Of a DNA stretch of 64,000 bases, positions 36,473-45,005 are shown piece after piece (within the stretch, counting starts at the first letter, position 1; each line of letters starts with the position of its first letter). A model generated the notes under the pieces. The model made no database searches. It saw only the letters and a program-made list of their open reading frames with translations, and was not told the origin of the DNA. A program made the position numbers and the translations under genes. The stretch is from NCBI RefSeq assembly GCF_003264855.1, contig NZ_NFZS01000002.1:124001-188000 (forward strand), given 5' to 3'. Source of the stretch: Dyella jiangningensis (GTDB lineage: Bacteria; Pseudomonadota; Gammaproteobacteria; Xanthomonadales; Rhodanobacteraceae).

Positions 36473-37165
36473 TCATGTCGGCACGGCGGCTTCATCCGCG
36501 TCGCGATGGCGAAGATAGGCGGCCAGGGCGACGAGCGGCGGCGCCACGAAGCACCACATGCCCGCATAGGCATAGAGCAACGCGGCCGCCGCGCAGCCGG
36601 CGGCAAAGGCCAGCACGGCAAGGCTCATGCGTGACAGCCGCGCATCCACCGCAGCCTTCTGCTCGGCGGATACGCCATGGATGCGATCGCCGACGTCCAG
36701 CATGATCTGCGTGGTCGTGCCGGTCATCAGCGTCGAGGGTGGCATGCTGCCCAGGTGCACGCGATGCACGGCATTCTGGATCGCCATTGCCGTCACCATG
36801 GTCATGCCGAGCAATGTGGCGGACCAGCTGTCGCCCGGGCCGAACGGCCCGTAGCACAGGGCCAGCGTGGCCGCCACCACGAACAGGGCGAACTTCAGGA
36901 ACAGCAGCGTGCGCACCACGGGCAAGCTCCGTTGCATCAGCCAGTAGCGCAACAGCCGCGCCAGCACGACGGCCACGCAGAACACCGGCAGCGCAAGCAG
37001 CTTGGCGATGATGCCGGACGTGCCCAGCACCAGGGCCGCGCCAACGGTGACGAAGTTGCCCGTCACGTGCGCCGTGAACAGGCCATGCAAGGCCATGAAT
37101 CCCGCGGTGTCGACGTAGCCGGCGTTGACGCTCAATATCGTCGACAAAGGTGCCTGGTTCGCCAT
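36473..37165 (-). CDS. DUF1275/YoaK-family integral membrane protein
   Basis: A 230-residue protein with about six hydrophobic helices. It matches the DUF1275 family (YoaK) in the early motif VNAGYVDTAGFMALHGLFTAHVTGNFVTVGAAL and the segment GSMPPSTLMTGTTTQIMLDVGD. Members are often seen beside transporters or stress genes; no biochemical activity has been established for them. The start at 37165 is the ATG directly before MANQAPLST with GGAG 11 bases upstream; 32 upstream in-frame residues are discarded. It is 46 bp after the AlgE-like porin and 44 bp before dps. Confidence 0.85.
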   Translation of the reverse strand: MANQAPLSTILSVNAGYVDTAGFMALHGLFTAHVTGNFVTVGAALVLGTSGIIAKLLALPVFCVAVVLARLLRYWLMQRSLPVVRTLLFLKFALFVVAATLALCYGPFGPGDSWSATLLGMTMVTAMAIQNAVHRVHLGSMPPSTLMTGTTTQIMLDVGDRIHGVSAEQKAAVDARLSRMSLAVLAFAAGCAAAALLYAYAGMWCFVAPPLVALAAYLRHRDADEAAVPT

Positions 37166-37211
37166 GTTGTCATGTACTCCGGTGACGCGTGTGAGCGGGC
37201 GACCCAAGGGG

Positions 37212-38648
37212 TCACCACAGGGTTTTGAGTTCGATGCCCAGGTAATCGCCGTCGTGTCCACCGGACAGACGGATCACGCGACCCGCGTCGTAATGCACAG
37301 CTTCCACTGCGCCGGTGAAGTTGGCGTTGAAGGCATAGTCCACGCGCAACTGGGCGTATGCGCCGGTCCAATGGCCGCCCTGCCCGGCGGTGCCGGGCAA
37401 TGGGATATTGGGTTGCACGTAGACCGCATCCCTGGTGGATTCGCGCCACTGGAACCCCAATGCCCCCATCACTGTCAGCCGGGCGATCGGCTGAAGGGTG
37501 AGGCTGGGTTTCACATGGCGCAGGTTGGCATAGCCGGTGAAGCCGGCCAAGGTGAAGTAGTAGCCGTTGGGAAACAGTGGATTGAAGGTACCCAGCCTGC
37601 CATCACCGCGCCGGCCATCGCCCGAGGCCGCATCGAACTGCAGTCCGATGCGAGGGCGCCAGCCTGCGTTCCACGTATAGCCCACCCGCGCACCGCTGCC
37701 CCATGCATCGATGTCCTTGCCGCCCACGTGGCCGCGCTGGGCCATGCCTTCGACGTCCCAGTCCAGCCCGGCCGCCTTGCCGGCGAAACGTGCGTCGTAG
37801 ACGTCGCGGCGTTCGTCGCCGGTGGCGTCCAGGTAACGCGCGCCGTCGCGGCTGTAGCGCGAGTAGTACGCCGACAACTCGTTGCCGCCGAGCACCAGGC
37901 GCTCCACGCGCAGGGTGTTGAAGCGGAAGCGGTGGCTGGACGTGTCGTCGAACGGATGGCGGTCGTCGTACTGCACGGGCTGGCTGACGAAGCCGATGAA
38001 ACGCCACTGCCCCGTTTCCCAATCCGCCCAGATCGCATCGAAGGACTGCCGCACGTTGGGACCGTCGCGCAGCGACACGAAGCGCTGCAGGTCGAAAGCG
38101 AAATCCTGCCGCCCCACGCGCGCCTTGAAGGTGCCCGCATCAAAGCGACGTACATACGCGAGAAACGCCAGGCGAAGGTCCCAGGGATTGCGGTCGGCGC
38201 CACCGATCACCTGCTTGTTCACCGTCCGCGCATCCTCGACCTGCACGAACGCCTGCCAGTACGAAGCGAAGCGCAGGTCGGCATGCAGCTGCCATCGTTG
38301 CAACAGATAGGTGTTGTCGGGATTGCCGATGCCGAAGCTGGCGGCATCCGACATTTCCGTTCGCTCACGCAAATTCGCGCCCAGCGACAGATAGGTGTTC
38401 TTGTCCGCGTCGCTCAGCGGGATGTACTTGAGCGCATCACCCCACTGCGTGCGCAATGCAGGATCGGCCAGCGCCGACCAATCCTCCTGCCAGCGATTGC
38501 TGCTGAGCTTGGGACGCGCGGCGGGTGCCTGCACGGACGCTGCCGTGTCGTCGATCTCTTGCGCGTGCAACACGTCGGGCACGCATGTCGCCATGCCGAG
38601 CAAGACCACGCCGCCGCAGCGTATGCAGGCCACCCGTGCCGCACGCAT
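37212..38648 (-). CDS. AlgE-like outer-membrane porin (alginate export family)
   Basis: The 478-residue protein has a signal peptide ending near LHAQE and a beta-barrel domain of the Alginate_exp type: alternating hydrophobic/charged strands, LSLGANLRERTE near the start and WQLHADLRFASYWQAFVQ after it. The ending, a run of strands to LGIELKTLW, gives the usual aromatic C-terminus. Family members pass polymers or small organic acids; given the neighbours (amidohydrolase, YcaC-like hydrolase, exported alpha/beta hydrolase) it may admit a small aromatic or amide compound. The start is the ATG 38648 with a weak GGTG ribosome site. It lies 31 bp after the VOC gene. Confidence 0.82.
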   Translation of the reverse strand: MRAARVACIRCGGVVLLGMATCVPDVLHAQEIDDTAASVQAPAARPKLSSNRWQEDWSALADPALRTQWGDALKYIPLSDADKNTYLSLGANLRERTEMSDAASFGIGNPDNTYLLQRWQLHADLRFASYWQAFVQVEDARTVNKQVIGGADRNPWDLRLAFLAYVRRFDAGTFKARVGRQDFAFDLQRFVSLRDGPNVRQSFDAIWADWETGQWRFIGFVSQPVQYDDRHPFDDTSSHRFRFNTLRVERLVLGGNELSAYYSRYSRDGARYLDATGDERRDVYDARFAGKAAGLDWDVEGMAQRGHVGGKDIDAWGSGARVGYTWNAGWRPRIGLQFDAASGDGRRGDGRLGTFNPLFPNGYYFTLAGFTGYANLRHVKPSLTLQPIARLTVMGALGFQWRESTRDAVYVQPNIPLPGTAGQGGHWTGAYAQLRVDYAFNANFTGAVEAVHYDAGRVIRLSGGHDGDYLGIELKTLW

Positions 38649-38679
38649 CGAACGGCACCGATGAGCCACCCTGCCCGGC

Positions 38680-39573
38680 CTAGTGCGCCGCGCTGGCGTG
38701 GATTTCGGCAACATAGCCACCGGGGAATTCCACCATCGCCGATGCGCGCCCCTCGCTGGTGAACGGCTCGACCAGCACCTTGGCGCCATGCGCTTTCGCC
38801 TTCGCCAGCGTGTCGCCCAGATCGGCCACTTCATAACCCGTCAGCTCATGCCCGTACGGATACGGAAGATGGCCATCGGTCACCAGCACCGTCATCTTGC
38901 CGAAGGCGGATTCGACGCGAATGCGCCGATAGCTGCCCTCCGGCCGCCCGATCTCCACGCCCGGCGCCTGCTTCGTATCGGACACCGTCTTGCCATGCGA
39001 GAACGCGAGGAAGCTTTTCACGAACGCATCCGCGCGACCGGCCGATACGTACACGCGATTCTCGGGAACGGTCTGGAACGCCGCATAGTTCGGCGGCGTG
39101 GTGTGCCAGTACAACTGCATGTTCACGCCGCCCGGCCACTGGATCACCGCGTCGCGGCCGATCGGATCGGGAAAAATGTCGACGATGACATCCGCACCCG
39201 ATGCACGCGCGGCCTTGACCGCAACGTCGAGATCCGTCACCAGGTAACCCGTGCGCTCAAGGCCAAACGGATGCGGCACCGGCGTGCGGAACCCGAACAG
39301 CGACACCGTGCCCACCGGCGTCTGCAGCAGCTGCGTGCTGGTGCTGCTTGGCGTCGGCGTCACCGTGGCGATGCCCTGCCTGGTGCTCTGCCCGCCGAAC
39401 GTGCCGAGGAAACTGTCCACGAAACGATCCACGTCGGCGGGCGCGACATAGACATGGGTCGTGTCGTACTGCGAGCCCACGGCGACCATCGGCGTGGCCG
39501 CTTCCCTGGCGAACGGTGCCAATGGCGCGCCCAGGCTCAGGGCCAGGAGGAGAAGCTTGGAGAACGTGCGCAT
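38680..39573 (-). CDS. Exported VOC (glyoxalase/dioxygenase)-fold protein
   Basis: The 297-residue protein has a signal peptide (hydrophobic residues 5-20) and two beta-alpha-beta-beta-beta modules of the VOC fold. The first covers about residues 35-155 and the second 165-297. Repeated TTHVYVAPAD and NRVYVSAGRAD openings mark the two modules, with metal-ligand-like His/Glu at the module edges (for example AEIHAS at the end). The reaction class is lyase, isomerase or dioxygenase; the substrate is unknown. It follows doxX by 17 bp and precedes the porin by 31 bp, and would act in the periplasm. Confidence 0.78.
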   Translation of the reverse strand: MRTFSKLLLLALSLGAPLAPFAREAATPMVAVGSQYDTTHVYVAPADVDRFVDSFLGTFGGQSTRQGIATVTPTPSSTSTQLLQTPVGTVSLFGFRTPVPHPFGLERTGYLVTDLDVAVKAARASGADVIVDIFPDPIGRDAVIQWPGGVNMQLYWHTTPPNYAAFQTVPENRVYVSAGRADAFVKSFLAFSHGKTVSDTKQAPGVEIGRPEGSYRRIRVESAFGKMTVLVTDGHLPYPYGHELTGYEVADLGDTLAKAKAHGAKVLVEPFTSEGRASAMVEFPGGYVAEIHASAAH

Positions 39574-39590
39574 GGAAAGCTCCTTGCAGA

Positions 39591-40031
39591 TCAGGAATGG
39601 ACGGAAGCGAAAGGCGGTGTCGCGCGCCCGTGCAGGTCATGCCACGCCACCAGCACGAAGCCGCCTACCAGGCCGAGGTGCTCGAAGAAGGCATTGGTCA
39701 TGCCGAAGCGTGCCGACGCGGGCGCGTCCCAGAAACGGTTGGCCACGAAGGTCGCCGCCAGCGTGAACACGGCAAGCGCCATGGCGCCAAGCCAGCGCCC
39801 GCGATTGCACAGGATCGCCAGCGATGCGCCCAGCTCCAGCACGATCACGGCCAGCGTCACCGGCACCGCCGGCGCCATGCCGAAGTGCGCGGTCTCGGCA
39901 ACCGCACCATTGAAGTCCATGACCTTCTGGATGCCGCCCTGCAGATAGGCGGCGCACAGCCCCAGCAGGGCCAGCCAATGCACCACGGGCGTGGCGAACC
40001 AGGTCGTGCGCGTCAGCGAAGAAGCGTTCAC
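39591..40031 (-). CDS. DoxX-family membrane protein
   Basis: A 146-residue protein with four hydrophobic helices, matching the DoxX family: LCAAYLQGGIQKVMDFNGAV in the first pair and VANRFWD in the third. Such proteins often associate with thiol-redox and oxidative stress functions and with quinone-linked oxidation. It starts nine bases after the amidohydrolase stop and runs into the VOC gene after 17 bp, so it belongs to the same operon. Function in this operon is unknown. Confidence 0.82.
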   Translation of the reverse strand: MNASSLTRTTWFATPVVHWLALLGLCAAYLQGGIQKVMDFNGAVAETAHFGMAPAVPVTLAVIVLELGASLAILCNRGRWLGAMALAVFTLAATFVANRFWDAPASARFGMTNAFFEHLGLVGGFVLVAWHDLHGRATPPFASVHS

Positions 40032-40040
40032 GGCAGGCTC

Positions 40041-41921
40041 CTATACCGCCCAGCACGCGCAGCCCAGCGCGCCCCAAAACGACTTGAGATCCGAAGCCGG
40101 CACCTGGCTCGCCCATGCGTGGGCATGGTCGTGGCCATGCACGCCACAGGCATGGTCGCACCCGCAGGCCACGCGTGGCGCCGCCTGCTGCTCGCGACGC
40201 GCCTGTGCCCATGCGCTGTAACCGCCATAGACGCGCACCGGCGACCACTCGGGCATCGCTGGCGGCACGCTCACGTCTTCGAGCGATGCGAAGCCACCCG
40301 CGCCATACACCACGCGCCCGCCCACGATGGTGAGCAGCGACGTGGTATCGGCGATGCCGTCCTCGGGACAGGCGAAGAAATCGCGGTCGGGCACGATGAG
40401 GTCGGCGAGCTGGCCCAGCTTGATCTGGCCCTTCTTGCCTTCTTCGTTGGAGAACCAGGTGACGTGCTCGGTCCACATGCGCAGTGCGGTCTCGCGATCC
40501 AGGCAGTTGCGGCGCGGAGTGATGGCGAGCCCGCCGACGGTCCTGCCGGTGATCAGCCACGATAGCGACACCCACGGGTTGTACGACGCCACGCGCGTGG
40601 CGTCGGTCCCGGCCGAGGTCTTCACCCCTTTCTCGAGGATGCGCGCCACCGGCGGCGTGGCCTGCGCGGCGGCAGCGCCGTAGCGTTCCACGAAGTATTC
40701 GCCCTGGTAGGCCATGCGATGCTGCACGGCCACGCCGCCGCCCAGCGCGGCGATGCGATCGATCGAGCGCTCCGAAATGGTCTCGGCGTGGTCGAAGAAC
40801 CAGTGCAAGCCTTCCAATGGAATGTCGCGGTTGACCTTCTCGAACACGTCCAGCGCGCGGCTGATGGTTTCGTCGTAGGTGGCATGCATGCGCCACGGCC
40901 AGCGGTTCTCGGCGAGGATGCGCACCACTTCCTCCAGGTCGCCTTCCATCTGCGGCGGCATGTCGGGACGCGGCTGGCGGAAATCCTCGAAGTCCGCCGC
41001 GGAGAACACCAGCATCTCGCCGGCGCCGTTGTGACGGAAGTAATCGTCGCCCTGCTTGTACTTGGACGTGCGCGTCCAGTTCAGGAAATCGTCCTTTTCC
41101 TGCTTGGGCTTCTGCGTGAACAGGTTGTACGCCAGACGGATGGTGAGCTGGTTCTCCGTCGCGAGCTTTTCGATCACGGCGTAGTCTTCCGGATAGTTCT
41201 GGAAGCCGCCACCGGCGTCGATCGCCCCGGTGACACCGAGCCGGTTCAACTCGCGCATGAAATGGCGCGTGGAGTTGAGCTGGTAATCGAATGGCAGCTT
41301 CGGCCCTTTCGCCAGCGTCGCGTAGAGAATGGCCGCGCTGGGCTTGGCCAGCAGCAGACCGGTGGGATTGCCTGCACCGTCGCGCGTGATCTCGCCGCCC
41401 GGCGGCTCGGGCGTTTCCTTGGTGTAGCCCACGGCACGCAGCGCGGCGCCGTTGAGGATGGCGCGGTCGTACAGGTGCAGCAGGAACACCGGCGTATCCG
41501 GCGCCACCGCGTTGAGTTCCTCGATGGTGGGCAGGCGCTTTTCCGCGAACTGGTGCTCGGTGAAACCGCCGACCACGCGCACCCATTGCGGCGCCGGCGT
41601 CATCGCCACCTGCGCCTTCAACATCGCCATGGCATCGGCGAGCGAACGCACGCCGTCCCAGCGCAGCTCCAGGTTGAAGTTGAGGCCGCCGCGGATGATG
41701 TGCAGGTGGTTGTCGATCAGGCCGGGCAACACGCGGCGACCTTGCAGGTCGATCACGCGCGTCGATCCGTCCGCCAGCGCCAGCACGTCGGCCGAGGTTC
41801 CCACGGCGCTGAAGCGGCCACCGCTGATGGCGACGGCCTGCGCTTCGGGCTGCGATCGATCCAGCGTAGTGAAGCGACCACCGTGCAGGATCAGCTCGGG
41901 GGCCATCGCCGGCGCATTCAT
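40041..41921 (-). CDS. Amidohydrolase (YtcJ-like, amidohydrolase-3) with Cys/His-rich tail
   Basis: The 626-residue metal-dependent hydrolase begins with the small beta domain (LILHGGRFTTLDRS, then RVLPGLIDNHLHIIRGG, containing the metal-binding HxH). Further metal ligands appear as MHATYDETI and FFDHAETI. The last 45 residues are unlike the family: five cysteines and five histidines (ACGCDHACG, HGHDHAH, GALGCACWAV), a potential extra metal site. The start ATG 41921 overlaps the XapX stop by four bases. A homologue set of amidohydrolase-XapX-YcaC is seen in several Proteobacteria. The substrate is unknown. Confidence 0.85.
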   Translation of the reverse strand: MNAPAMAPELILHGGRFTTLDRSQPEAQAVAISGGRFSAVGTSADVLALADGSTRVIDLQGRRVLPGLIDNHLHIIRGGLNFNLELRWDGVRSLADAMAMLKAQVAMTPAPQWVRVVGGFTEHQFAEKRLPTIEELNAVAPDTPVFLLHLYDRAILNGAALRAVGYTKETPEPPGGEITRDGAGNPTGLLLAKPSAAILYATLAKGPKLPFDYQLNSTRHFMRELNRLGVTGAIDAGGGFQNYPEDYAVIEKLATENQLTIRLAYNLFTQKPKQEKDDFLNWTRTSKYKQGDDYFRHNGAGEMLVFSAADFEDFRQPRPDMPPQMEGDLEEVVRILAENRWPWRMHATYDETISRALDVFEKVNRDIPLEGLHWFFDHAETISERSIDRIAALGGGVAVQHRMAYQGEYFVERYGAAAAQATPPVARILEKGVKTSAGTDATRVASYNPWVSLSWLITGRTVGGLAITPRRNCLDRETALRMWTEHVTWFSNEEGKKGQIKLGQLADLIVPDRDFFACPEDGIADTTSLLTIVGGRVVYGAGGFASLEDVSVPPAMPEWSPVRVYGGYSAWAQARREQQAAPRVACGCDHACGVHGHDHAHAWASQVPASDLKSFWGALGCACWAV

Positions 41922-42190
41922 GAGCGTTGCCCCGAATCCGTCTTGGCGACAGGCGTCGCGCGGGGCAACTCGCCGAATACATGAGGCTTTACGTGCGTGC
42001 GCACCCAGCTGGTCGTCACCGCCTCGCGCTGCCACAGGTGTTTCACCAACGGCGGCAACTGCTCGCCGATCAGGATGCCGAGCAGGCCGATCAGGGCGAT
42101 CACCGGCGGCGCCGGCGAACGCACGTTCAGCAGGCTGTAGATGATGCCGACCAGCAGGCCGGCCCCGAGCGAAAACAGATAAGGCTTCAT
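41918..42190 (-). CDS. XapX-domain (DUF1427) small membrane protein
   Basis: A 90-residue protein with two hydrophobic helices, SLGAGLLVGIIYSLL and VIALIGLLGILIGE, the signature of XapX/DUF1427 proteins. A hydrophilic tail follows. The family is often encoded beside amidohydrolase and YcaC-like genes, and its role is unknown. It starts 50 bp after the YcaC-like gene and overlaps the amidohydrolase start by four bases, so translation is coupled. Start at 42190 is chosen because 55 upstream in-frame residues would be unrelated. Confidence 0.85.
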   Translation of the reverse strand: MKPYLFSLGAGLLVGIIYSLLNVRSPAPPVIALIGLLGILIGEQLPPLVKHLWQREAVTTSWVRTHVKPHVFGELPRATPVAKTDSGQRS

Positions 42191-42240
42191 CGATGTATTC
42201 CCGCAACGCGGGGCCGGCAGGCGCACCGCCGGCCCATGCT

Positions 42241-42894
42241 TCAACCTTCGTGTGCGCCGAACATGCTCTTGGCGTAGATGATGCCAAGGCCATACGAGCC
42301 GGCGAATCGCTTGGCGACGCCCGTGGTGCTGTCGTAGCTGTCGATGCGCGCCCAATCGCGCTGCATCTCCAACAGGTACTGCACCGAGGTCATCGGACGC
42401 ACGCCCGCCTGGATCATGCGCTCCATCGCGCGGTCATGGGCCTCGGCGGAGACATCGCCGCAGGCATCGGCAATCACATACACCTCGAAGCCCTGGTCAA
42501 GCGCGGACAACGCGGGGCCGACGATGCACACCGACGTCCACAGGCCGGCGAGCACGATGCGATCCTTGCCGATGTCGTTCACGCGCTTGATCACCGCCGC
42601 GTCTTCCCAGGTATTCATGGAGGTGCGATCGAGCAGCGCCTGCCCCGGGAAGGGATCGGTGACCTCGCTGAACATCGGGCCGGAGAAGCTCTTCTCCGCC
42701 ACGGTGGTGAGGATGGTCGGCACCTTGAAGCTGGCCGCCGCATGGGCGACCAGCGCGGCGTTGTTGCGCAGCGTGATGGCATCGATCGAATGCGTCGCGA
42801 AAGACATCTGCGACTGGAAGTCGATCAGGATCAATGCGTGATCCGTTGGCGTAAGCAGCTGTTTGCCCGGCGTCGGGCTGGCTTGGATGGCCAT
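42241..42894 (-). CDS. Isochorismatase-family hydrolase, YcaC-like
   Basis: A 217-residue cysteine hydrolase. ALILIDFQSQM carries the catalytic Asp, and GLWTSVCIVGPALSALDQG carries the nucleophilic Cys, as in YcaC and nicotinamidase-like enzymes. Lys68 in AEKSFSG is the third member of the triad. It would cleave an amide or ester, possibly releasing the acid used by neighbours. The gene lies 60 bp after the exported alpha/beta hydrolase and 50 bp before XapX. The natural substrate of the YcaC branch is not established. Confidence 0.87.
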   Translation of the reverse strand: MAIQASPTPGKQLLTPTDHALILIDFQSQMSFATHSIDAITLRNNAALVAHAAASFKVPTILTTVAEKSFSGPMFSEVTDPFPGQALLDRTSMNTWEDAAVIKRVNDIGKDRIVLAGLWTSVCIVGPALSALDQGFEVYVIADACGDVSAEAHDRAMERMIQAGVRPMTSVQYLLEMQRDWARIDSYDSTTGVAKRFAGSYGLGIIYAKSMFGAHEG

Positions 42895-42954
42895 GAGATA
42901 TACCCCCTCTTGAGCGGCGCCGGCCCCGCGAGGCCGGCGCCACGGAACGAACGA

Positions 42955-43944
42955 TCAGGAACGGATGAAATCGAGCAGGTCCTTGTTGACCTGTTCCTGG
43001 TGGGTCGCGGTCAGGCCGTGCGGTGCGCCCGGATACACCTTCAGCGTGGCGTGCTTGATGATCTTGGCGGAGAGGCGACCGGAGTCGTCGATCGGCACGA
43101 TCTGGTCGTCGTCGCCATGGATCACCAGCGCGGGCACTTCGATCTTCTTCAGGTCCGGCGTGTAGTCGACCTCGGAGAACTGTTTGATGCAGTCGTACTG
43201 GCCCTTGAGGCTGCCCAGCATGCCCTGCAGCCAGAACGAGTCGCGCATGCCCTGCGTGGCCTTGGTATCAGGGCGGTTTGCGCCGAAGAACGGGCCCGAC
43301 AGGTCCTTGAAGAACTGCGAGCGGTCGGCCAGCGTCTTGGCGCGGATGTCCTCGAACACCTCGATCGGCAGGCCGCCCGGATTGTTCGTCCCCTTCACCA
43401 TGACCGGCGGCACGGCGCCGATCAGCACGATCTTGGCCACGCGCGAGTTGCCATGGCGACCGATGTAGTGCGCCACCTCACCGCCGCCGGTGGAGTGGCC
43501 CACGAGCACGATGTTCTTCAGGTCCAGCTTTTCGATGAGCGCGGCAAGGTCGTCCGCGTAGGTATCCATGTCGTTGCCGTTCCACGGCTGGCCCGAACGA
43601 CCATGGCCACGACGGTCGTGCGCGATGGTGCGGTAGCCGTGCGAGCTGAGGAACAGCATCTGCGCGTCCCAGGCATCCGCGGTGAGCGGCCAGCCGTGGG
43701 AAAACACGACAGGCTGACCCTGTCCCCAGTCCTTGTAATAGATCTGCGTGCCGTCCTTCGTGGTGATCGTGCTCATAGTGGGATGTCCATGCGGAGGTTG
43801 AGAAGGCGCCATGGCGCCGAGGGAGGACGTAGGCATCGCCAGTCCGCCGACCGGCAAGGCCAACGCGGCGGAAACCGTTGCCAGTTGGCCGAGGAACTGG
43901 CGACGTGCCAGGTCGGTGTCCGGGCTGCGATCGTCGATCGACAT
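42955..43944 (-). CDS. Tat-exported alpha/beta hydrolase (non-heme chloroperoxidase-like)
   Basis: The 329-residue protein has an N-terminal twin-arginine signal ([21 protein letters not shown]). An alpha/beta-hydrolase domain follows that closely resembles cofactor-free haloperoxidase/esterase enzymes: [20 protein letters not shown], nucleophile elbow GHSTGGG, then acid (HGDDDQIV) and base (APHGL). The mature enzyme would be periplasmic. The start at 43944 is chosen as it gives the intact Tat signal with GGAG seven bases upstream; 53 in-frame residues before it are discarded. It is the first gene of the leftward nine-gene run. Ester or peracid substrates are likely but unproven. Confidence 0.87.
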   Translation of the reverse strand: MSIDDRSPDTDLARRQFLGQLATVSAALALPVGGLAMPTSSLGAMAPSQPPHGHPTMSTITTKDGTQIYYKDWGQGQPVVFSHGWPLTADAWDAQMLFLSSHGYRTIAHDRRGHGRSGQPWNGNDMDTYADDLAALIEKLDLKNIVLVGHSTGGGEVAHYIGRHGNSRVAKIVLIGAVPPVMVKGTNNPGGLPIEVFEDIRAKTLADRSQFFKDLSGPFFGANRPDTKATQGMRDSFWLQGMLGSLKGQYDCIKQFSEVDYTPDLKKIEVPALVIHGDDDQIVPIDDSGRLSAKIIKHATLKVYPGAPHGLTATHQEQVNKDLLDFIRS

Positions 43945-44196
43945 CGGGATGCTCCGCAGAGCCCTGCCATGCGCGGCCTCTGCGCAGCGTCCCGGTGAGG
44001 ACCGCGACGATGCGGGGCTGCAGGTCAGGACGAGGTGAACAACACGCCGGCGTGCTGGCGTGAACGTGGGAATCATTCTGTCGCCATGACGGCAAGACCA
44101 CATGCCCCAACGCGGGGAATCTTGGCTACCCGATCAGGTAAACACGCGAGGCATCGTGCGCACGCCGCGCCGGTGTTGCATCGCCGTTACAGCAGC
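43945..44196 (-). promoter_or_regulatory. Promoter region of the nine-gene operon, with 12-bp palindrome
   Basis: This gap carries the promoter for the leftward run beginning at 43944 and the space after the LuxR-type regulator. A perfect 12-bp palindrome, CACGCCGGCGTG, sits at 44043-44054, about 100 bp before the hydrolase start. Its GC richness makes chance palindromes more likely, so binding-site status is tentative. No gene is seen. Confidence 0.35.
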
Positions 44197-44832
44197 TCAG
44201 CTGTCGAAGAAACCGCGATTGCGCGCCAGCGTCACCGCATGCGTGCGGTCCAGCGCGCCGAGCTTGGTCATGATGTTCTTCAGGCGCGCCTTCACCGTGT
44301 CCTCGGATACGCAGAGGATGTCGGCGATCCGCTTGTTGGTGTTGCCGGTGGCGACCAGGCGCAGCACGCTCAGCTCCCTGTCGCTGAGCATTTCCGACCA
44401 GGCATGCGAGGCGATGTCGCCCGCCACCTCCGATGCCACCACGCGCCGGCCGTTCATGACCGAGCGGATCGCGGCGAGGATCTCCTCGCGCGTGGCGGTT
44501 TTCAGCATGTAGGCATTGGCGCCCTGCGTCAGCGCACGCTTCACCCGCGCGTCGCCCGGATACGAGGTGAGCACGATGATGCGCGCCTGCGGAAACTCCG
44601 CGCTGATCGCGTGGATGGCCTGCAGGCCGTCCACGCCCGGCATCTGCAGGTCGATCAGGGCGACGTCAGGCAGCAGTTCGCGGAAGCGGACGATGGCCTC
44701 CGCGCCGTCCGCGGCCTGGCCTATCACTTCCATGTCGGGACTGCTTTCCAGGGCTACGGCGATGCCATCGCGCATGATGGGATGGTCATCGGCGATCAGC
44801 ACCCGGATGCGGTCTTCGCCGCCTGTCACCAT
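44197..44832 (-). CDS. NarL/FixJ-family response regulator
   Basis: A 211-residue DNA-binding regulator. The receiver domain (about residues 8-125) has ADDHP at the acidic pocket, the phospho-acceptor Asp in LIDLQMPGVDG, the Thr/Ser in LTSYPG and the Lys in MLKTAT. The C-terminal LuxR helix-turn-helix (150-205) reads LSDRELSVLRLVATGNTNKRIADILCVSE in two pieces and ends with IMTKLGALDRTHAV. Start at 44832 is preceded by GGAGGAG; in-frame upstream sequence would enter the divergent gene. The partner kinase is almost certainly the divergent sensor 173 bp away. Targets are not known; the adjacent operon is a candidate. Confidence 0.93.
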   Translation of the reverse strand: MVTGGEDRIRVLIADDHPIMRDGIAVALESSPDMEVIGQAADGAEAIVRFRELLPDVALIDLQMPGVDGLQAIHAISAEFPQARIIVLTSYPGDARVKRALTQGANAYMLKTATREEILAAIRSVMNGRRVVASEVAGDIASHAWSEMLSDRELSVLRLVATGNTNKRIADILCVSEDTVKARLKNIMTKLGALDRTHAVTLARNRGFFDS

Positions 44833-44924
44833 CGCTCCTCCTGGCTCGGCCATCCTTTGTCCGCGCCGCGCGGACCCTTCGACAGCGCTGCCACTATCTT
44901 GGTACGCACCGCAAGGATCAATGC

Positions 44925-44991
44925 CCATTCGGGTGAATCTGCCCTCGCCGCATGCACACGCGGTCGTTATGATTCCTGTCCATTCGGGTGA
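44925..44991. repeat. Exact 12-bp direct repeat in the regulator/sensor promoter
   Basis: The 12-mer CCATTCGGGTGA occurs at 44925-44936 and again at 44980-44991, 55 bp apart start to start, a little over five helical turns. The first copy also reads ATTC-gggt-GAAT, an inverted repeat. The second copy lies just before the sensor start at 45006. This looks like a two-site operator, probably for the adjacent response regulator (autoregulation); the regulator has not been demonstrated. Confidence 0.6.
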
Positions 44992-45005
44992 CGTGGCAGA
45001 GAAGC

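Noticed and set aside
44988-45005. GTG start six codons before the chosen sensor-kinase ATG
   Set aside because: It falls inside the second copy of the 12-bp direct repeat and has no better ribosome site; the ATG at 45006 is preferred.
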